From contig CM082591.2 in the NCBI GenBank assembly GCA_040954595.2, positions 11,594,001 through 11,658,000 of the forward strand: DNA of 64,000 nucleotides, written 5' to 3'. Both the position numbers and the translations under genes were made by a program. This DNA is from Balanoglossus misakiensis (taxonomy: Eukaryota; Hemichordata). Shown here piece by piece: positions 33,481 to 43,953 of the stretch. How positions within the stretch are numbered: the first letter of the stretch is position 1; each line of letters opens with the position of its first letter. The notes beneath the pieces are model-generated. The model did no database searches. It was not told where the DNA came from and worked only from the letters and a program-made list of their open reading frames with translations.

Positions 33481-34543
33481 ACACTTTGAGCAAAAGAATG
33501 CAATGTCAGTGTTGTCCCATGCTGACTGTGGTGTTGTATCGCAGGTGGGATGATACCAGTTCTCACACCCAGTGCACTCAATCATCTGTACTTCTGGAAA
33601 TTCTGGTTGACGGCAATGACAAAAAAGTGGATATGTTCTAGAGGTTGATATCCTGCCAGTCCGTCTTCTCCTTCTGACTGGAAACATGCAAATGCGCCCA
33701 GTAGTTATGCACTGTCTTAGATGGTTTCTCATTTTAGGTTGGTCCCATGCATACTCTGTTGGATCACTGCCATAACAAAGAGCTGTTGCATTTGGTATTG
33801 CAAAAGCACCACAGTCATCTGAACCACTTTGTCGATGAACATCCATCCACTCAATCTTCATTTCCTTCTTGTCTGTGTACAGCATCCATCCAAGAGCTTT
33901 CAACATACTGTAGCTAGCGTTACCTCTGAACATAGAGTCATACACACGAACAGTGCCATCTCCACAAGCAAGGTTTGACACAGTGATCCAGTGGTTTTCT
34001 TGTAAATTCATGATCTGTACGAATTTGTCGGTTGGCGTTCCGACAATACAAGCTGCAGTCACAACACCACTTTCTTGGAAACCATCAATATTACAAAACT
34101 GGCCACGGAGAAGAAATTGAGAATGGTCAATAAGTTCATCTCCAAACCAGGCAGTATCTGAAGCAAGAGTTTCCATCATCTTCACCATAGCCTTGTTATG
34201 AGCCCTTGCTGGTTTCACTGGCAGAGTTCCTAGGGTCCGCTTAAATGGAGTCACTTCAACCAATATGCATTCACCAGATTCTTCTCCCATGCTAGCTGCT
34301 GAATTTGAGGATCCGGTTTGTGAAGATGGCAATACTTCAGTGGTTCCATTCACCTGGCTGGCTTGGTCAAAGTCCTGTTCTTCACTGGAATGATCTGTAG
34401 TGTCTGGTCTTGCATCATGTTGTTGTGAAGGTACAACATGTATGCGATATGGCTTCAGCTGATCATAGCTTACTGATGTTTTTAGAGCTTCCCCAGTCGA
34501 CTTATCTATCAACTTTACACCAGTTTTCGTAATGTCTGCAATT
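33475..34543 (-). CDS. Ginger-like exon H: integrase tail, Ulp1-like protease, PHD finger
   Basis: Acceptor TTTTGATTCCAG precedes 34,543. Counting from the Met at 34,510-34,512, the exon finishes the integrase C-terminal fold (SYDQLKPYR, residues 15-23), then a Ser/Glu/Gln-rich linker (25-80). The protease domain (about 110-270) has His174 in ENHWITV, Asp192 in VYDSMF, Gln228 and Cys234 in QSGSDDCGAF: the C48 order and spacing with all catalytic residues kept. An Arg-rich stretch (280-287) precedes a full C4HC3 PHD finger (Cys298, 300, 313, 316, His321, Cys324, 341, 344). The stop TAA lies in the tandem array. Confidence 0.88.
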
Positions 34544-37500
34544 CTGGAATCAAAATAAAACAGGCACCATGTTATTATTCTCCCACTGTGTCACATACAC
34601 AAAGATGATACTATTTAAATTACTCTCCCATTGTCACAAATAAATATTGTTGGGAGCAGTTAAAGGGACAAAGTGGATCTCTTTTGACGTGGATTTTGTT
34701 CGATATGAAAAATTGTCTATGCTGTTTGACTTCTATACAACTATAAACATACTCCGTTCTGCTTGTAAACAGACTAGATTAAACATTGATAAAAGGTTTA
34801 AAGGTAGAAGTACACAGTGGAACACTTTTCTACAAAGATTCTATTGTTTGCCCTGCACTTTCCCGGGTCTCCCCTTTAAAGTCAGTAATCTAAACAATAC
34901 TAGAAATAGATGGAATATTCTGAATGAATGAAATAAAAAGACTACATGTAGAATAATTTTTCTCATAATTTGTTCAGGATATCAACCTATTATTTGCAAC
35001 AATGCTTCAATTAAAATCTTTTTACCTGTATGGTCCAAACCAGTCTGCTGTAAGTCGGTCACCTTTTCTGCTAAGTTTCCTCATATTCTTCTTCATTACT
35101 TCATCTCCAATTTCAAAGTTGAATGATTTCACTCCTTTAGACATCCTCTTCTTATATTGCTTCTTTTGTTTGTCTTGGGCCACTTTAATGTTCTCCAATA
35201 CCTGTCAAAAAACAAAAACGGGGTGACACAAATTAATAAATTTGATTTATTGTGTCTGGCATGATACACCCAATATTATTTTCTTCTTGGTTGCTTTTAA
35301 AGGAACAAAGACTCTCACTCACTCTCCTTTTTTTTTCCATTTATTATGTTCGATACGAGACAACACTTATGTTAATGTACATGTGTATACATGTATGTAG
35401 TGAATGACCGTTCTCATATCCTACAAACAGGATGGAAGTTGTGTGTGGTCGAATGTTGATTCACTATATATACACACGTAGTATAACATAAATGGTGTCT
35501 TGTATCAAACATAATGAAAAGGGCAGCAAGAGAGAGACTTTGTCCCTTTCAAAAGCATGTCATGATTGCATACATCTTTATATTGAGAAAAGCAGTAGTC
35601 ACTTGGTTTGATATATAAACCCAGTGGATAAGCTGTCAATAATTTTGATCACGATAGTTGGGTTTATATGGTTAGAGCCTGGAATAGGTATTGATGGAGA
35701 TTTTCTTTTTTAAACATATATTTGCTTTGCATTTATATCCAGGTGAAAACTGAGTTTGCTACAATATGTTACCTTGCAAATGAGTCTTGTTCATAAGTAC
35801 GTATGTGTGCCTTCATACATACAGTATCCATATACAATATAAGTTGTGGTCAAGATTAATGACCATTTTTCTCTCAGGTCAGTATTCTGTCAAACTTGTT
35901 CAAGGCGGGCATGCATGTACTAAATTTTGATGGTACCTTTTTGTGCACAGAGGTTATTCTCTGTGTAACTTCATCCATGTATGCCTTATGGTCCATATTG
36001 GTATTATCATCTGCTACATAATTCTCGAGTGCGTCCTCCAAATCGTCCTCCACCATTAAAACCTTCAAAGTGAAAAAGGTACAAAAAAATTTCTCAATGT
36101 ACCATGTTTATATTTCCAGCGTTGACTAAAATAAAAAATATATTATCATTTGCATTGTTGACAGATGAATTCTAGACTGAACCTGTTTTCAGTTTTCAAC
36201 AGAAACAATCAGACTTCCACTTCAATGGATACAATCTTGCACATTATAGACTAAACGAAATAAAACAAAGATATTTTCTGGTAATGAACTACTAACCTCA
36301 CAAGGTAATCTGGCTTTTCTACTATACATACATGTAAGTTGGAATGGGGTGTATTTTGTACTTTCTTGACGAACTGTTCTAATTCCGAAGAGACAGGCTG
36401 ATATATATTGGTCCCAATCATTCTGATGCTCATTGGTCAGCTTACTAATAGATCTCTTCACTGTTTGATTCATCCTCTCATCCAGTCCATTAGTTTGCGG
36501 GTGATAGGCTGCAGTAATCCGGTGTTCAGTCTTCATTATTTTACATACGTAATCGTTCACCTGTTTATACAAAATAAAAAGTGTGTAGAATCATTAACAC
36601 CAATTTTATCATTTCATTTATTTGGAGCAGAATATAATTACCAGGATAAACAGGAGAAAAATATTTGAGAAAATAGCCAAAAGGTTCTACTGGGGCTTTA
36701 AATGTTTTAAACATTGACAATCACAAACTTTATCAAATAGTCATATGATGATGAAATGACTGTATTTTTTTGTTGATAATTTGCCATGGTAACAGTGCCT
36801 AAACTTGCATAGGTGACCATATACTTGTAAAAACGGTGAGTCAAAATGACCTTTTATAGTATCATAATGGGAAAATTACCTCATTTACAAATTCTCTTCC
36901 TTGGTCCGTCAGAATATGTTTAGCTGCTCCAAATCTGAAATAAATAAATGTACTGAATATATGTACTTCATAACACCTATATGTATGAGTACACCAGACA
37001 AATTAGCTACACATGACTCATGGAAAAACTTTTGTTTATGTCCATAAAAACATGCGTTTACATCCAGCAGGTCAAAGCTCAACTAGACTTAACAGGTCTC
37101 CCGTACTGGGGCATCATGTCTGCCCCTACCATCCAAAAACGGAAAGTTCCCATAGGTTATGACAGTAGGTGTATAATAATACAATTTATGTACTGATTAT
37201 TAGTCCATTACATGGATTGGGCAACTTTTCCTGGAACAGAAGAGCTAAAATCCGATTAAAATTTGGACCAATAGAAAAAAACTGCCCTTTCTTATAGAAT
37301 GTTTCACACAGATGGTGTGCGACAGTATACACATGATGACTGACAATGAGGGCAACAGTGTATTTTGATGCCCGAGGGTGCTGCTAGTCACAACTAAAAC
37401 AGTCTTGTTTTCCCGAGGGCATAGCCCGAGGGAAAACAGACTGTTTTGGTGTGACTGGCAGTCCCGAGGACATTAAAAATACACTGTTGCCCGAATATGT

Positions 37501-39196
37501 CAGCCATCATGTGTTTTATAACACACCAAACCGATCGAACTGATGCCCTAGGCAACAGTTTGAAATGACTAAGGTCACGTGACGTCGTATTGACGAATCA
37601 CGATCGAGGGTTCGCTGAATGGTGTGTTATAATTGCGGCTGATTTATCACGTATTGGAATTGCTTCTGGCCACTTGGTGAAATAATCGGTGATCGTTAAT
37701 ACGTATCTATTCCCCTGAAGTGTTGTTGTTAACGGTCCAATCAAGTCCATGCCAAGCATATACCAAGGGGCCTTCACTGGTATAGGTTTGAGCTCTGGAG
37801 CACATGTCTTAATCTTCTCAAACCTCTGGCAAGTGTTGCATGATTTTATCTGTTCAGGGTGGGAGGAGAGATATGTACTGATCATTGCACTGTTGTCAGC
37901 ATAATATGAGGTTATTACGAAAATACCGCAAAGTATGCACGAGGACATTAGCGCTGAGTATCGCCCGGCGCGTAGCGGAGGGCGATGCGCTGCGCTAATG
38001 TCCGAGTGCATACTTTGCGGTATTTTCGTAATAACCTTATTATTATACATCTTACATCTCCGATAGTTCTTGTTTTGCATGTTACTTGGCTTTCAAAACG
38101 CCCAAAATGCCGATACAATCGATCGAAAACCGCTCAGTGAGCAGCCATCTTTCTCTTTTGTTTACGTACGTGCGCGTGCGTTGGAGTGGGGGCACCTTGA
38201 AACCGTCCGCATAACAACGCATACCTGTACACGGTGAGTTGGGGCGCCTTGAAACCTAAAACTTATTTAACGCGCGTTCCGTACGTACCGTTCCGTACGG
38301 CTTTTTATTGCACGCCAAAATCTATTGTTCTCGGCACTAGATGTATAATAATATGATATATGACAGAACTTCTCCCCATGACCTTTGTGTCGTACGAAAG
38401 TTATTTTCATGAGTGAAATTGCTTCAGAATTAAATGGCGCACTTCTCTTGAGTTTAAGATGGGGCACCAGTATCATTTTGCCTGTTGCTATGGGCCTCTA
38501 TAGGACAGTACACTCAGTTTTGAACGAAACCATTATGAACGTCCAACCAAGGGCTTGTAACTAGTTGAAAATATGCACGATAGACTACACTAGAATGGAT
38601 ACTGTAGCTTACCCAAGATTCAATGTCTTGGTAGATTGTTTTCCAGTAGAACTTCGATGAAATCTTCAGTGATGTCTTCGTTATTCCAAGGTGAGCTCCC
38701 ATCGGCGAATCGTGGCATTCTGTAAAAACTCTTCTTCTTTCTTCTTCAGTCATCAATACCAGCTTTTCTTCTTGACCATCCTTCCCGACATATAGAAACC
38801 TTGTGCCTGAAAGTATATAAACAAGACATTGTCAGTAAGTCCCCACAGGAGAGAACACCAAAGGAAATTAAAGCTGCTAGTAACCATGGAGAAGAAAGGC
38901 CCTGCATACAGTGATTAGAGAATATTGCCTAAGTTAATAGAAAACAGTTCAACATTTTGGTCCATGACCTGCAACACACTTAAACGTAGCCAACATATTT
39001 GATGACCATTCAAAATGATATTCACAAACTTTGTGCTAGGGCTAAGGCATGTGATCAAATGTGCAAAGTCTCGGCCACACTATTAAATTCTAACTTTTTT
39101 CTCTGTCAGAAATAACTTTACCTTGTATTCTAAACCTGGTCGCATAGCCACGAATGGATCTTCGTTCGTTGGCTGACCTGTCCTCGGGATATGAAC
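33475..39196 (-). CDS. Ginger-like integrase/transposase gene, multi-exon, 5' partial
   Basis: Eight exon segments on the minus strand encode, in order, a YP/R-rich lead-in, an H2C2 zinc finger, an integrase core, a GPY-type C-terminal domain, a Ulp1/C48-like cysteine protease and a PHD finger. The acidic triad is present: D in MLGMDLIGPL, D in LTDQGREF, E in TNGLDERMNQ, with exactly 35 residues between the last two across an intron. Seven introns argue against a Ty3/gypsy retroelement and fit Ginger transposons, cut-and-paste elements with a gypsy-like integrase, some of which carry Ulp1-like or OTU proteases and PHD fingers (from memory). The join between exons C and D is missing, disturbed by a palindromic insertion. 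The upstream start was not found. A domesticated gene is the main alternative. Confidence 0.85.
35026..35201 (-). CDS. Ginger-like exon G: GPY/F-type domain
   Basis: Acceptor TTTTGACAG, donor TACAG|GTAAAA. Basic helix-rich segment (KKQYKKRMSKG), the FNFEIGDEV strand and the LTADWFGPYR motif, the signature GPY/F element found in gypsy integrases and Ginger transposases. Ends in phase 2, matching the single leading base of exon H. Confidence 0.88.
35440..35552. repeat. GTTGATTCACTATATAT repeat in Ginger-like intron
   Basis: Matches 17,590-17,705 (GTTGTGTGTGG, GTTGATTCACTATATAT, GTCTTGTATCAAACATAAT, GAGAGACTTTGTCCCT). At the other locus this sequence forms one arm of a palindrome, 17,427-17,700, in SRSF3-like intron 1. 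Confidence 0.7.
35937..36062 (-). CDS. Ginger-like exon F
   Basis: 42 codons, phase 0 at both ends (acceptor TTTCACTTTGAAG, donor AAAAAG|GTACC). Acidic (VEDDLEDALENYVADDNT) followed by a helix ending TSVHKK. It lies between the integrase core and GPY domain, where gypsy-type integrases have a helical connector. Confidence 0.8.
36297..36560 (-). CDS. Ginger-like exon E: integrase core with catalytic Glu
   Basis: 88 codons, phase 0 at both ends (acceptor TATAAACAG, donor GTGAG|GTTAGT). Contains AAYHPQTNGLDERMNQ with the catalytic glutamate and the following helix, and WDQYISACLFGIRTV and TPFQLTCMY, standard core elements of the rve fold. Confidence 0.9.
36880..36934 (-). CDS. Ginger-like exon D: second catalytic Asp
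   Basis: A 55-base exon, too short for frame-based finding: acceptor TTTATTTCAG, donor AATGAG|GTAATT. Encodes FGAAKHILTDQGREFVNE, the strand carrying the second catalytic aspartate. It needs two bases from the preceding exon for its first codon. Confidence 0.88.
37314..37528. mobile_element. Palindromic MITE at the exon C/D break
   Basis: The arms GGTGTGCGACAGTATACACA and GGGCAACAGTGTATTTT on the left are answered by complements on the right (AATACACTGTTGCCC, TGTTTTATAACACACC), with the turn in TTTTCCCGAGGGCATAGCCC. A further GGTGTGTTATAA end lies at 37,620-37,632, next to the last recognisable codons of exon C, suggesting the element or a relative destroyed the splice junction. Confidence 0.75.
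37636..37849 (-). CDS. Ginger-like exon C: zinc-finger CxxC and first catalytic Asp
   Basis: Acceptor CTCCCACCCTGAACAG; the next codons give IKSCNTCQRFE, supplying the two cysteines of the H2C2 finger whose histidines are in exon B (phase 0 join). Then APWYMLGMDLIGPL with the first catalytic aspartate and TDYFTKWPEAIPIRDKSAA. After that the sequence runs into palindromic-repeat DNA without a consensus donor; roughly ten residues expected before exon D are missing. Confidence 0.85.
37909..38038. mobile_element. Palindromic MITE, AAGGTTATT family, copy 3
   Basis: AGGTTATTACGAAAATACCGC at the left answered by GCGGTATTTTCGTAATAACC at the right. Same architecture and end sequence as the copies at 5,996 and 6,314 but a different core. 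It is in the intron just upstream of exon C, so it need not affect the protein. Confidence 0.8.
38613..38806 (-). CDS. Ginger-like exon B: H2C2 histidine half
   Basis: Acceptor ATATACTTTCAG, donor CTTGG|GTAAGC. Encodes RFLYVGKDGQEEKLVL, then ECHDSPMGAHLGITKT with the two zinc-finger histidines and YWKTIYQDIESW, the standard lead-in to the CxxC. Confidence 0.88.
39122..39196 (-). CDS. Ginger-like exon A (first recognised)
   Basis: 75 bases between acceptor TTTCTACAG and donor ACAAG|GTAAAG. Only the frame giving SYPEDRSANERRSIRGYATR has the phase (one trailing base) that joins exon B in frame. A YP followed by an R-I-R helix before the zinc finger resembles the region N-terminal to the H2C2 finger in Ginger and KRBA2-type integrases. 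Earlier exons were not found; the 39,667-41,231 element lies upstream. Confidence 0.7.
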
Positions 39197-39659
39197 CTGT
39201 AGAAAGATAAAAATGTACATCACCAAGAGTTGTCGGCATGATGAAGGTATTAACCTGGAATTGAAAATTTCTTCTGGTACAGGTAAACTAGAATAAAATT
39301 GAAAGAACTTTCCAAATTTCAACTCGACTACAAACAATGAAAAATTTACAATCAAGGCAGTTATACAACTATAACAGATAAATACTGGCTAAAATCTACA
39401 GATATAATTATTTTATACTAGAAAACTTCAATAATGGAAAATCTATAAATTTTTAGATGACTGCAAATATATAATTTGATTTATGAGTAGGGTTGGTAAA
39501 TAACAAACTCTAAAATTACAACTATATTAATTTAACAGTTATAATACTGCAGATACAACTTGATACTCTGAAGTACCTGTCAGTATTCAAAACAAACACA
39601 GCTGATTAAGAAGATCAAGAAAAACTACCAAATTCAATTTTGAAAAAAATTAACTGTCA

Positions 39660-39765
39660 ATTAAAACACAGGGAACTCAGGCTCATAGTTGTGGTCAAAT
39701 GAATATTAAATATTATTATTATGAATAAAAAATGGAAAAAATATTAAAAATTATTATTATTATTA

Positions 39766-39806
<41 letters not shown>

Positions 39807-41103
39807 ATTTGTAGTAGTTCTTGTTATCTATCATGTGTTAAAATCCAACATACCTATGCATGCTGTCTTCTCCCGGCCCCTAACACGTACTGTACTGGCC
39901 GACCTATATACTCTACCCTAAGAAAAAGACAAGGGATGCAACTTGTCTCATACCCAACTGATTTTCACTCGCCAAAAAACACACCAAGTCAACATCGGAA
40001 TCGCTAAATTTCGACATGGGCCAACTTACAGTAGTCATACTCTACAATCCTGATCCGTACTGTACCTCATATCGTAGATAAAGCTGGAAAATCCACAGTT
40101 TTCGCGATGTATTTTGGCATTGCTTGCAACAATCTCTTAGTGAAACCTCCAGCTCGTCTGCCCGCGAGTCAAAATTTGAAATCAACCAATCGCATAGCGT
40201 GTATCAAATTCGTCGGCTCAGATATAGGTCATCTCTGGCAACAATTCTTTACTATCAATCACGTGATCTGGCAATGTGTCACATGGCGCAGTCATTTCCA
40301 GATGACGGGCAAGCAATATTTCGGCATCCAGTAAAAGTTTTTCCGAGTATGTTTTTACTTTAGAACCGCCAAACACATAACATGTATCGGGTATGTTGCC
40401 TCATCAGCCTCATTGCATTTCGTCTGCACAGTCTTTGTCTGCACCACGTAAGTCCACGTTGCTGAAGTTGCCCGTCATCTGGAAATTTGAATGCGAACGT
40501 AACTGCCACCTGAACGCGTCTGACGTCATTTGATAGCGAAGAATCCCTGCTGTCTCCATTTCCTGTGAGATAACGATAAATCCTATTCTATAACAATGAA
40601 AAAGGTTAGAACTTACCAAAATTTTGTGCGTATACCATGAAAACGACTCATTCTCATAGTTTTCGCAGGAACCCGGAAGTACGATGCGCACCACTGTATA
40701 TTTTGAATTTCGTACCAGTTTTGTCAGGCTCGTACGATGTTTAGCGGGCAGACGAGCTGGAGGTTTCACTAAGAGGTTGTTGCAAGCAATGCCAAAATAC
40801 ATCGCGAAAAACTTTGGATTTTCCAGCTTTATCTACGATATGAGGTACAGTACGGATCAGGGTTGTAGAGTATGACTACTGTAAGTTGGCCCATGTCGAA
40901 ATTTAGCGATTCCGATGTTGACTTGGTGTGTTTTTTGGCGAGTGAAAATCAGTTGGGTATGAGACAAGTTGCATCCCTTGTCTTTTCCTTAGGGTAGAGT
41001 ATATAGGTCGGCCAGTACAGTACGTGTTAGGGGCCGGGAGAAGACAGCATGCATAGGTATGTTGGATTTTAACACATGATAGATAACAAGAACTACTACA
41101 AAT

Positions 41104-41134
<31 letters not shown>

Positions 41135-41238
41135 TTAATAATAATAATTTTTAATATTTTTTCCATTTTTTATTCATAATAATAATATTTGATATTCATT
41201 TGACCACAACTATGAGCCTGAGTTCCCTGTGATTAAAA
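39660..41238. mobile_element. Long-arm foldback element (39,667-41,231), TSD ATTAAAA
   Basis: Arms of about 490-500 bp (39,667-40,165 and 40,744-41,231) are near-perfect inverted copies, differing mainly in an ATT microsatellite. They start CACAGGGAACTCAGG. ATTAAAA flanks both ends (39,660-39,666; 41,232-41,238), a 7-bp duplication (could be 7-8). The ~580-bp loop includes a segment (40,243-40,550) found again at 43,679-43,953. Open frames in the arms occur in both and are not gene-like. High arm identity suggests recent activity or gene conversion. Confidence 0.88.
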
Positions 41239-41825
41239 TTTGAAACTAACAGAAAAAAAATCTATGAATTGAACACCTGTTTTACACTATATCAATGTAA
41301 CGAAATAAAAAAAAAACTTTTTTGTAACACTTGAAATAAAGAACAAGTAGGGTTAAATGTCAACAATATCAGTCATAACTAAGCTAATTCGTCGTATCAG
41401 TTCTCCTGAGGTATGCGGTATGCAGCTGCCAAAATACAATGTTGTCGCTTTGGGCTTCAAAATTGAAGTGAAATAACGGAACTTTTGCGGGAAAGAAATT
41501 GTTACATTTTATCAATTTAGTCAAAGCCCATGAGTACAGCACATGCTCTCACTATGCTGGTAGATTCCACTTTTGGTAAGGGCCATTGCACTCAACATTT
41601 ATGAAGAAAGACAAAAACTTTCCGTATAATGACAAAAAAAAGATATAAAAATAATCTAATAAAGCTAGTACAGACTACAATTTATCATTTTTTTAACAAG
41701 AAGTAGTCAATCTATATATTTTCACCTTTGGAAATTTACCCCCTGCCTGTGTAGAATATTTATCCCTCCCCTTTTCTTCAAACATAATGAGATTGACAAG
41801 AATTTAAAGGGCAGCTGATTTACAC
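41239..41825. other. No gene recognised
   Basis: A+T-rich sequence with no recognisable gene or repeat structure between the foldback element and the minisatellite. Confidence 0.4.
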
Positions 41826-41831
41826 AGCATA

Positions 41832-42400
41832 TTTGCAGCTGTGGAAAAGTTTCCCCCTGCCTGTAGAATTTATTCCCTTCTTGTTCAGTCTTTTTTGCAG
41901 CTGTGGAAAAGTTTCCCCCCTGCCTGTAGAATTTATTCCCTTCGTGTTCAGTCTTTTTTGTAGCTGTGGAAAAGTTTCCCCCTGTCTGTACCCTTTGTGT
42001 TCAGTCTTTTTTGTAGCTGTGGAAAAGTTTCCCCCCTGCCTGTAGAATTTATTCCCTTCGTGTTCAGTCTTTTTTGTAGCTGTGGAAAAGTTTCCCCCTG
42101 CCTGTACCCTTCGTGTTCAGTCTTTTTTTGTAGCTGTGGAAAAGTTTCCCCCTGTCTGTACCCTTTGTGTTCAGTCTTTTTTGTAGCTGTGGAAAAGTTT
42201 CCCCCCTGCCTGTAGAATTTATTCCCTTCGTGTTCAGTCTTTTTTGTAGCTGTGGAAAAGTTTCCCCCTGCCTGTAGAATTTATTCCCTTCGTGTTCAGT
42301 CTTTTTTGCAGCTGTGGAAAAGTTTCCCCCTGCCTGTACCCTTCGTGTTCAGTCTTTTTTTGTAGCTGTGGAAAAGTTTCCCCCTGCCTGTAGAATTTTC
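41832..42400. repeat. ~60-bp minisatellite (about ten units)
   Basis: The word AGCTGTGGAAAAGTTTCCCC recurs about ten times. Full units of about 62 bp include TGTAGAATTTATTCCCTTCG; short ~50-bp units lack that part and read CTGTACCCTT. Both types alternate, so the array probably evolved by unequal exchange. The Cys/Pro-rich open frames inside are repeat by-products. Confidence 0.9.
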
Positions 42401-43060
42401 ACCACTTCACTGCCTATTGAAAAAAAATCCCGACCCCAAGTTCACCCGATGTGCAGTCCGTCTTCCGCATAAAAAAAAAGTCTTTCTGTCAAATTATTAA
42501 GCATTCCAACTATTGAAGCATCATATAAATGGTGCAATGGAAACTATAGTAGTATAAATTACCGTATTTGTCTGTAAACTCACCTTTAAGTTGACGCCGT
42601 TTATCCAATTATCCGATCGTAGTATGTCACCCATATCGGCGCAGTTATTTATAATTGATTGAATCAGTCATTTACACCTTGCCTGTCAGCTATACACCGA
42701 GTTCCACGTAACAGTCGAGTGTAGATCAGCAAAAAGCTGTCGGAAAACTGTCCCGAAAACGACAACGGTGCACGCAAAATCCGCGATCGATCGAGCAGAC
42801 AAGCGAAACAAACACATGTTATTGTGAATGTTTACACTGTCTTTAGTTCAGGCGAGGTCAAGTCATCTGAGGACGTCAACACAGCATCGAGAAAATTGAA
42901 AAAAATTACACGATACCGCCTTCTAAAGAACCCTCTTTGTACAATTTCGTTTAGATGAGAAGTCCTTTTGTATAAAATAAGCGATATTTTATATAAAAAA
43001 AATAGTCACGATATCATGGTATTTTCGGCGATTTATGCCTACCCGGAATAAATTCTACAG

Positions 43061-43670
43061 CTAATTGACCGCTGACGAGCAGGGACGACTGCGCATGCAA
43101 AAGGGGCGTGTTCTGCGCAGGTGGATTCCACAGCAGGTGTGCCGAATTCGGCCCCATGCCGAATACGTCCCCAAACAAACCATGGCTTCTAAGGGATAAG
43201 ATCGGCAGGTAAAGCTGCCGATTTCAGCCCCGTTGCCGATTAAGACCCCAACTAAAGTCATGTTAACTATTGAAAGCTAAAAGTGATGGTTTCGGCCTAA
43301 ATGGGTGAATATCTGCCCATGGCCCTGATTTGTTGGTGGAATGAAATTAAATCCTTGCGGTAATGCAATGTTCAAGTTTACAGTGCAGTACAATGTACAT
43401 TCATGCACAGCCTTACATGCACGTTGGATGGCAAAACTTTCACACAAGAAAATGCAATATTTCAGACACATGTTACTGATGACCCGAGCTTTTACTCTTA
43501 CATAAGTTTGCGTGCATGAACCATGTTTTGGTTTGCAGTGGAAATTCTAGTCGAAACTACTGCCAACTTAGGGCCGTTTTCTGAATAGAAATCACGCTTG
43601 TTTGTCAAGGCATGCGCGGGACGTATTCGGCATGGGGCCGAATTCGGCCCAACACCGGATAAAATAAACG
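43061..43670. repeat. Region with inverted GCCGAATTCGGCC / CCGAATACGTCC ends
   Basis: GCCGAATTCGGCCCCATGCC followed by GAATACGTCC (43,141-43,170) is mirrored by GGACGTATTC followed by GGCATGGGGCCGAATTCGGC (43,619-43,648). An internal GATCGGCAGG … CTGCCGATTTC hairpin lies at 43,200-43,230. Likely another TIR element; boundaries not fixed. Confidence 0.5.
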
Positions 43671-43678
43671 GAGTGTCT

Positions 43679-43953
43679 ATTCTTTACTATCAATCACGTG
43701 ATCTGGCAATGCGTCCCATGGCGCAGTCATTTCCAGATGACGGGCAAGCAATATTTCGGCATCCAGTAAAAGTTTTTCCGAGTATGTTTTTACTTTAGAA
43801 CCGCCAAACACATAACACATATCGGGTATGTTGCCTCACAGTCTTTGTCTGCACCACGTAAGTCCACGTTGCTGAAGTTGCCCGTCATCTGGAAATTTGA
43901 ATGCGAACGTAACTGCCACCTGAACGCGTCTGACGTCATTTGATAGCGAAGAA
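43679..43953 (+). repeat. Copy of the 40,243-40,550 segment
   Basis: From ATTCTTTACTATCAATCACG to GATAGCGAAGAAT this is almost identical to the loop of the 39,667-41,231 element, except for a ~25-bp deletion near 43,833 (TCAGCCTCATTGCATTTCGT is absent). It ends exactly where the next foldback element begins. Confidence 0.85.

Noticed and set aside
34647-34931. 94-codon plus-strand frame
   Set aside because: Lies in an intron of the minus-strand Ginger-like gene; no similarity or start context.
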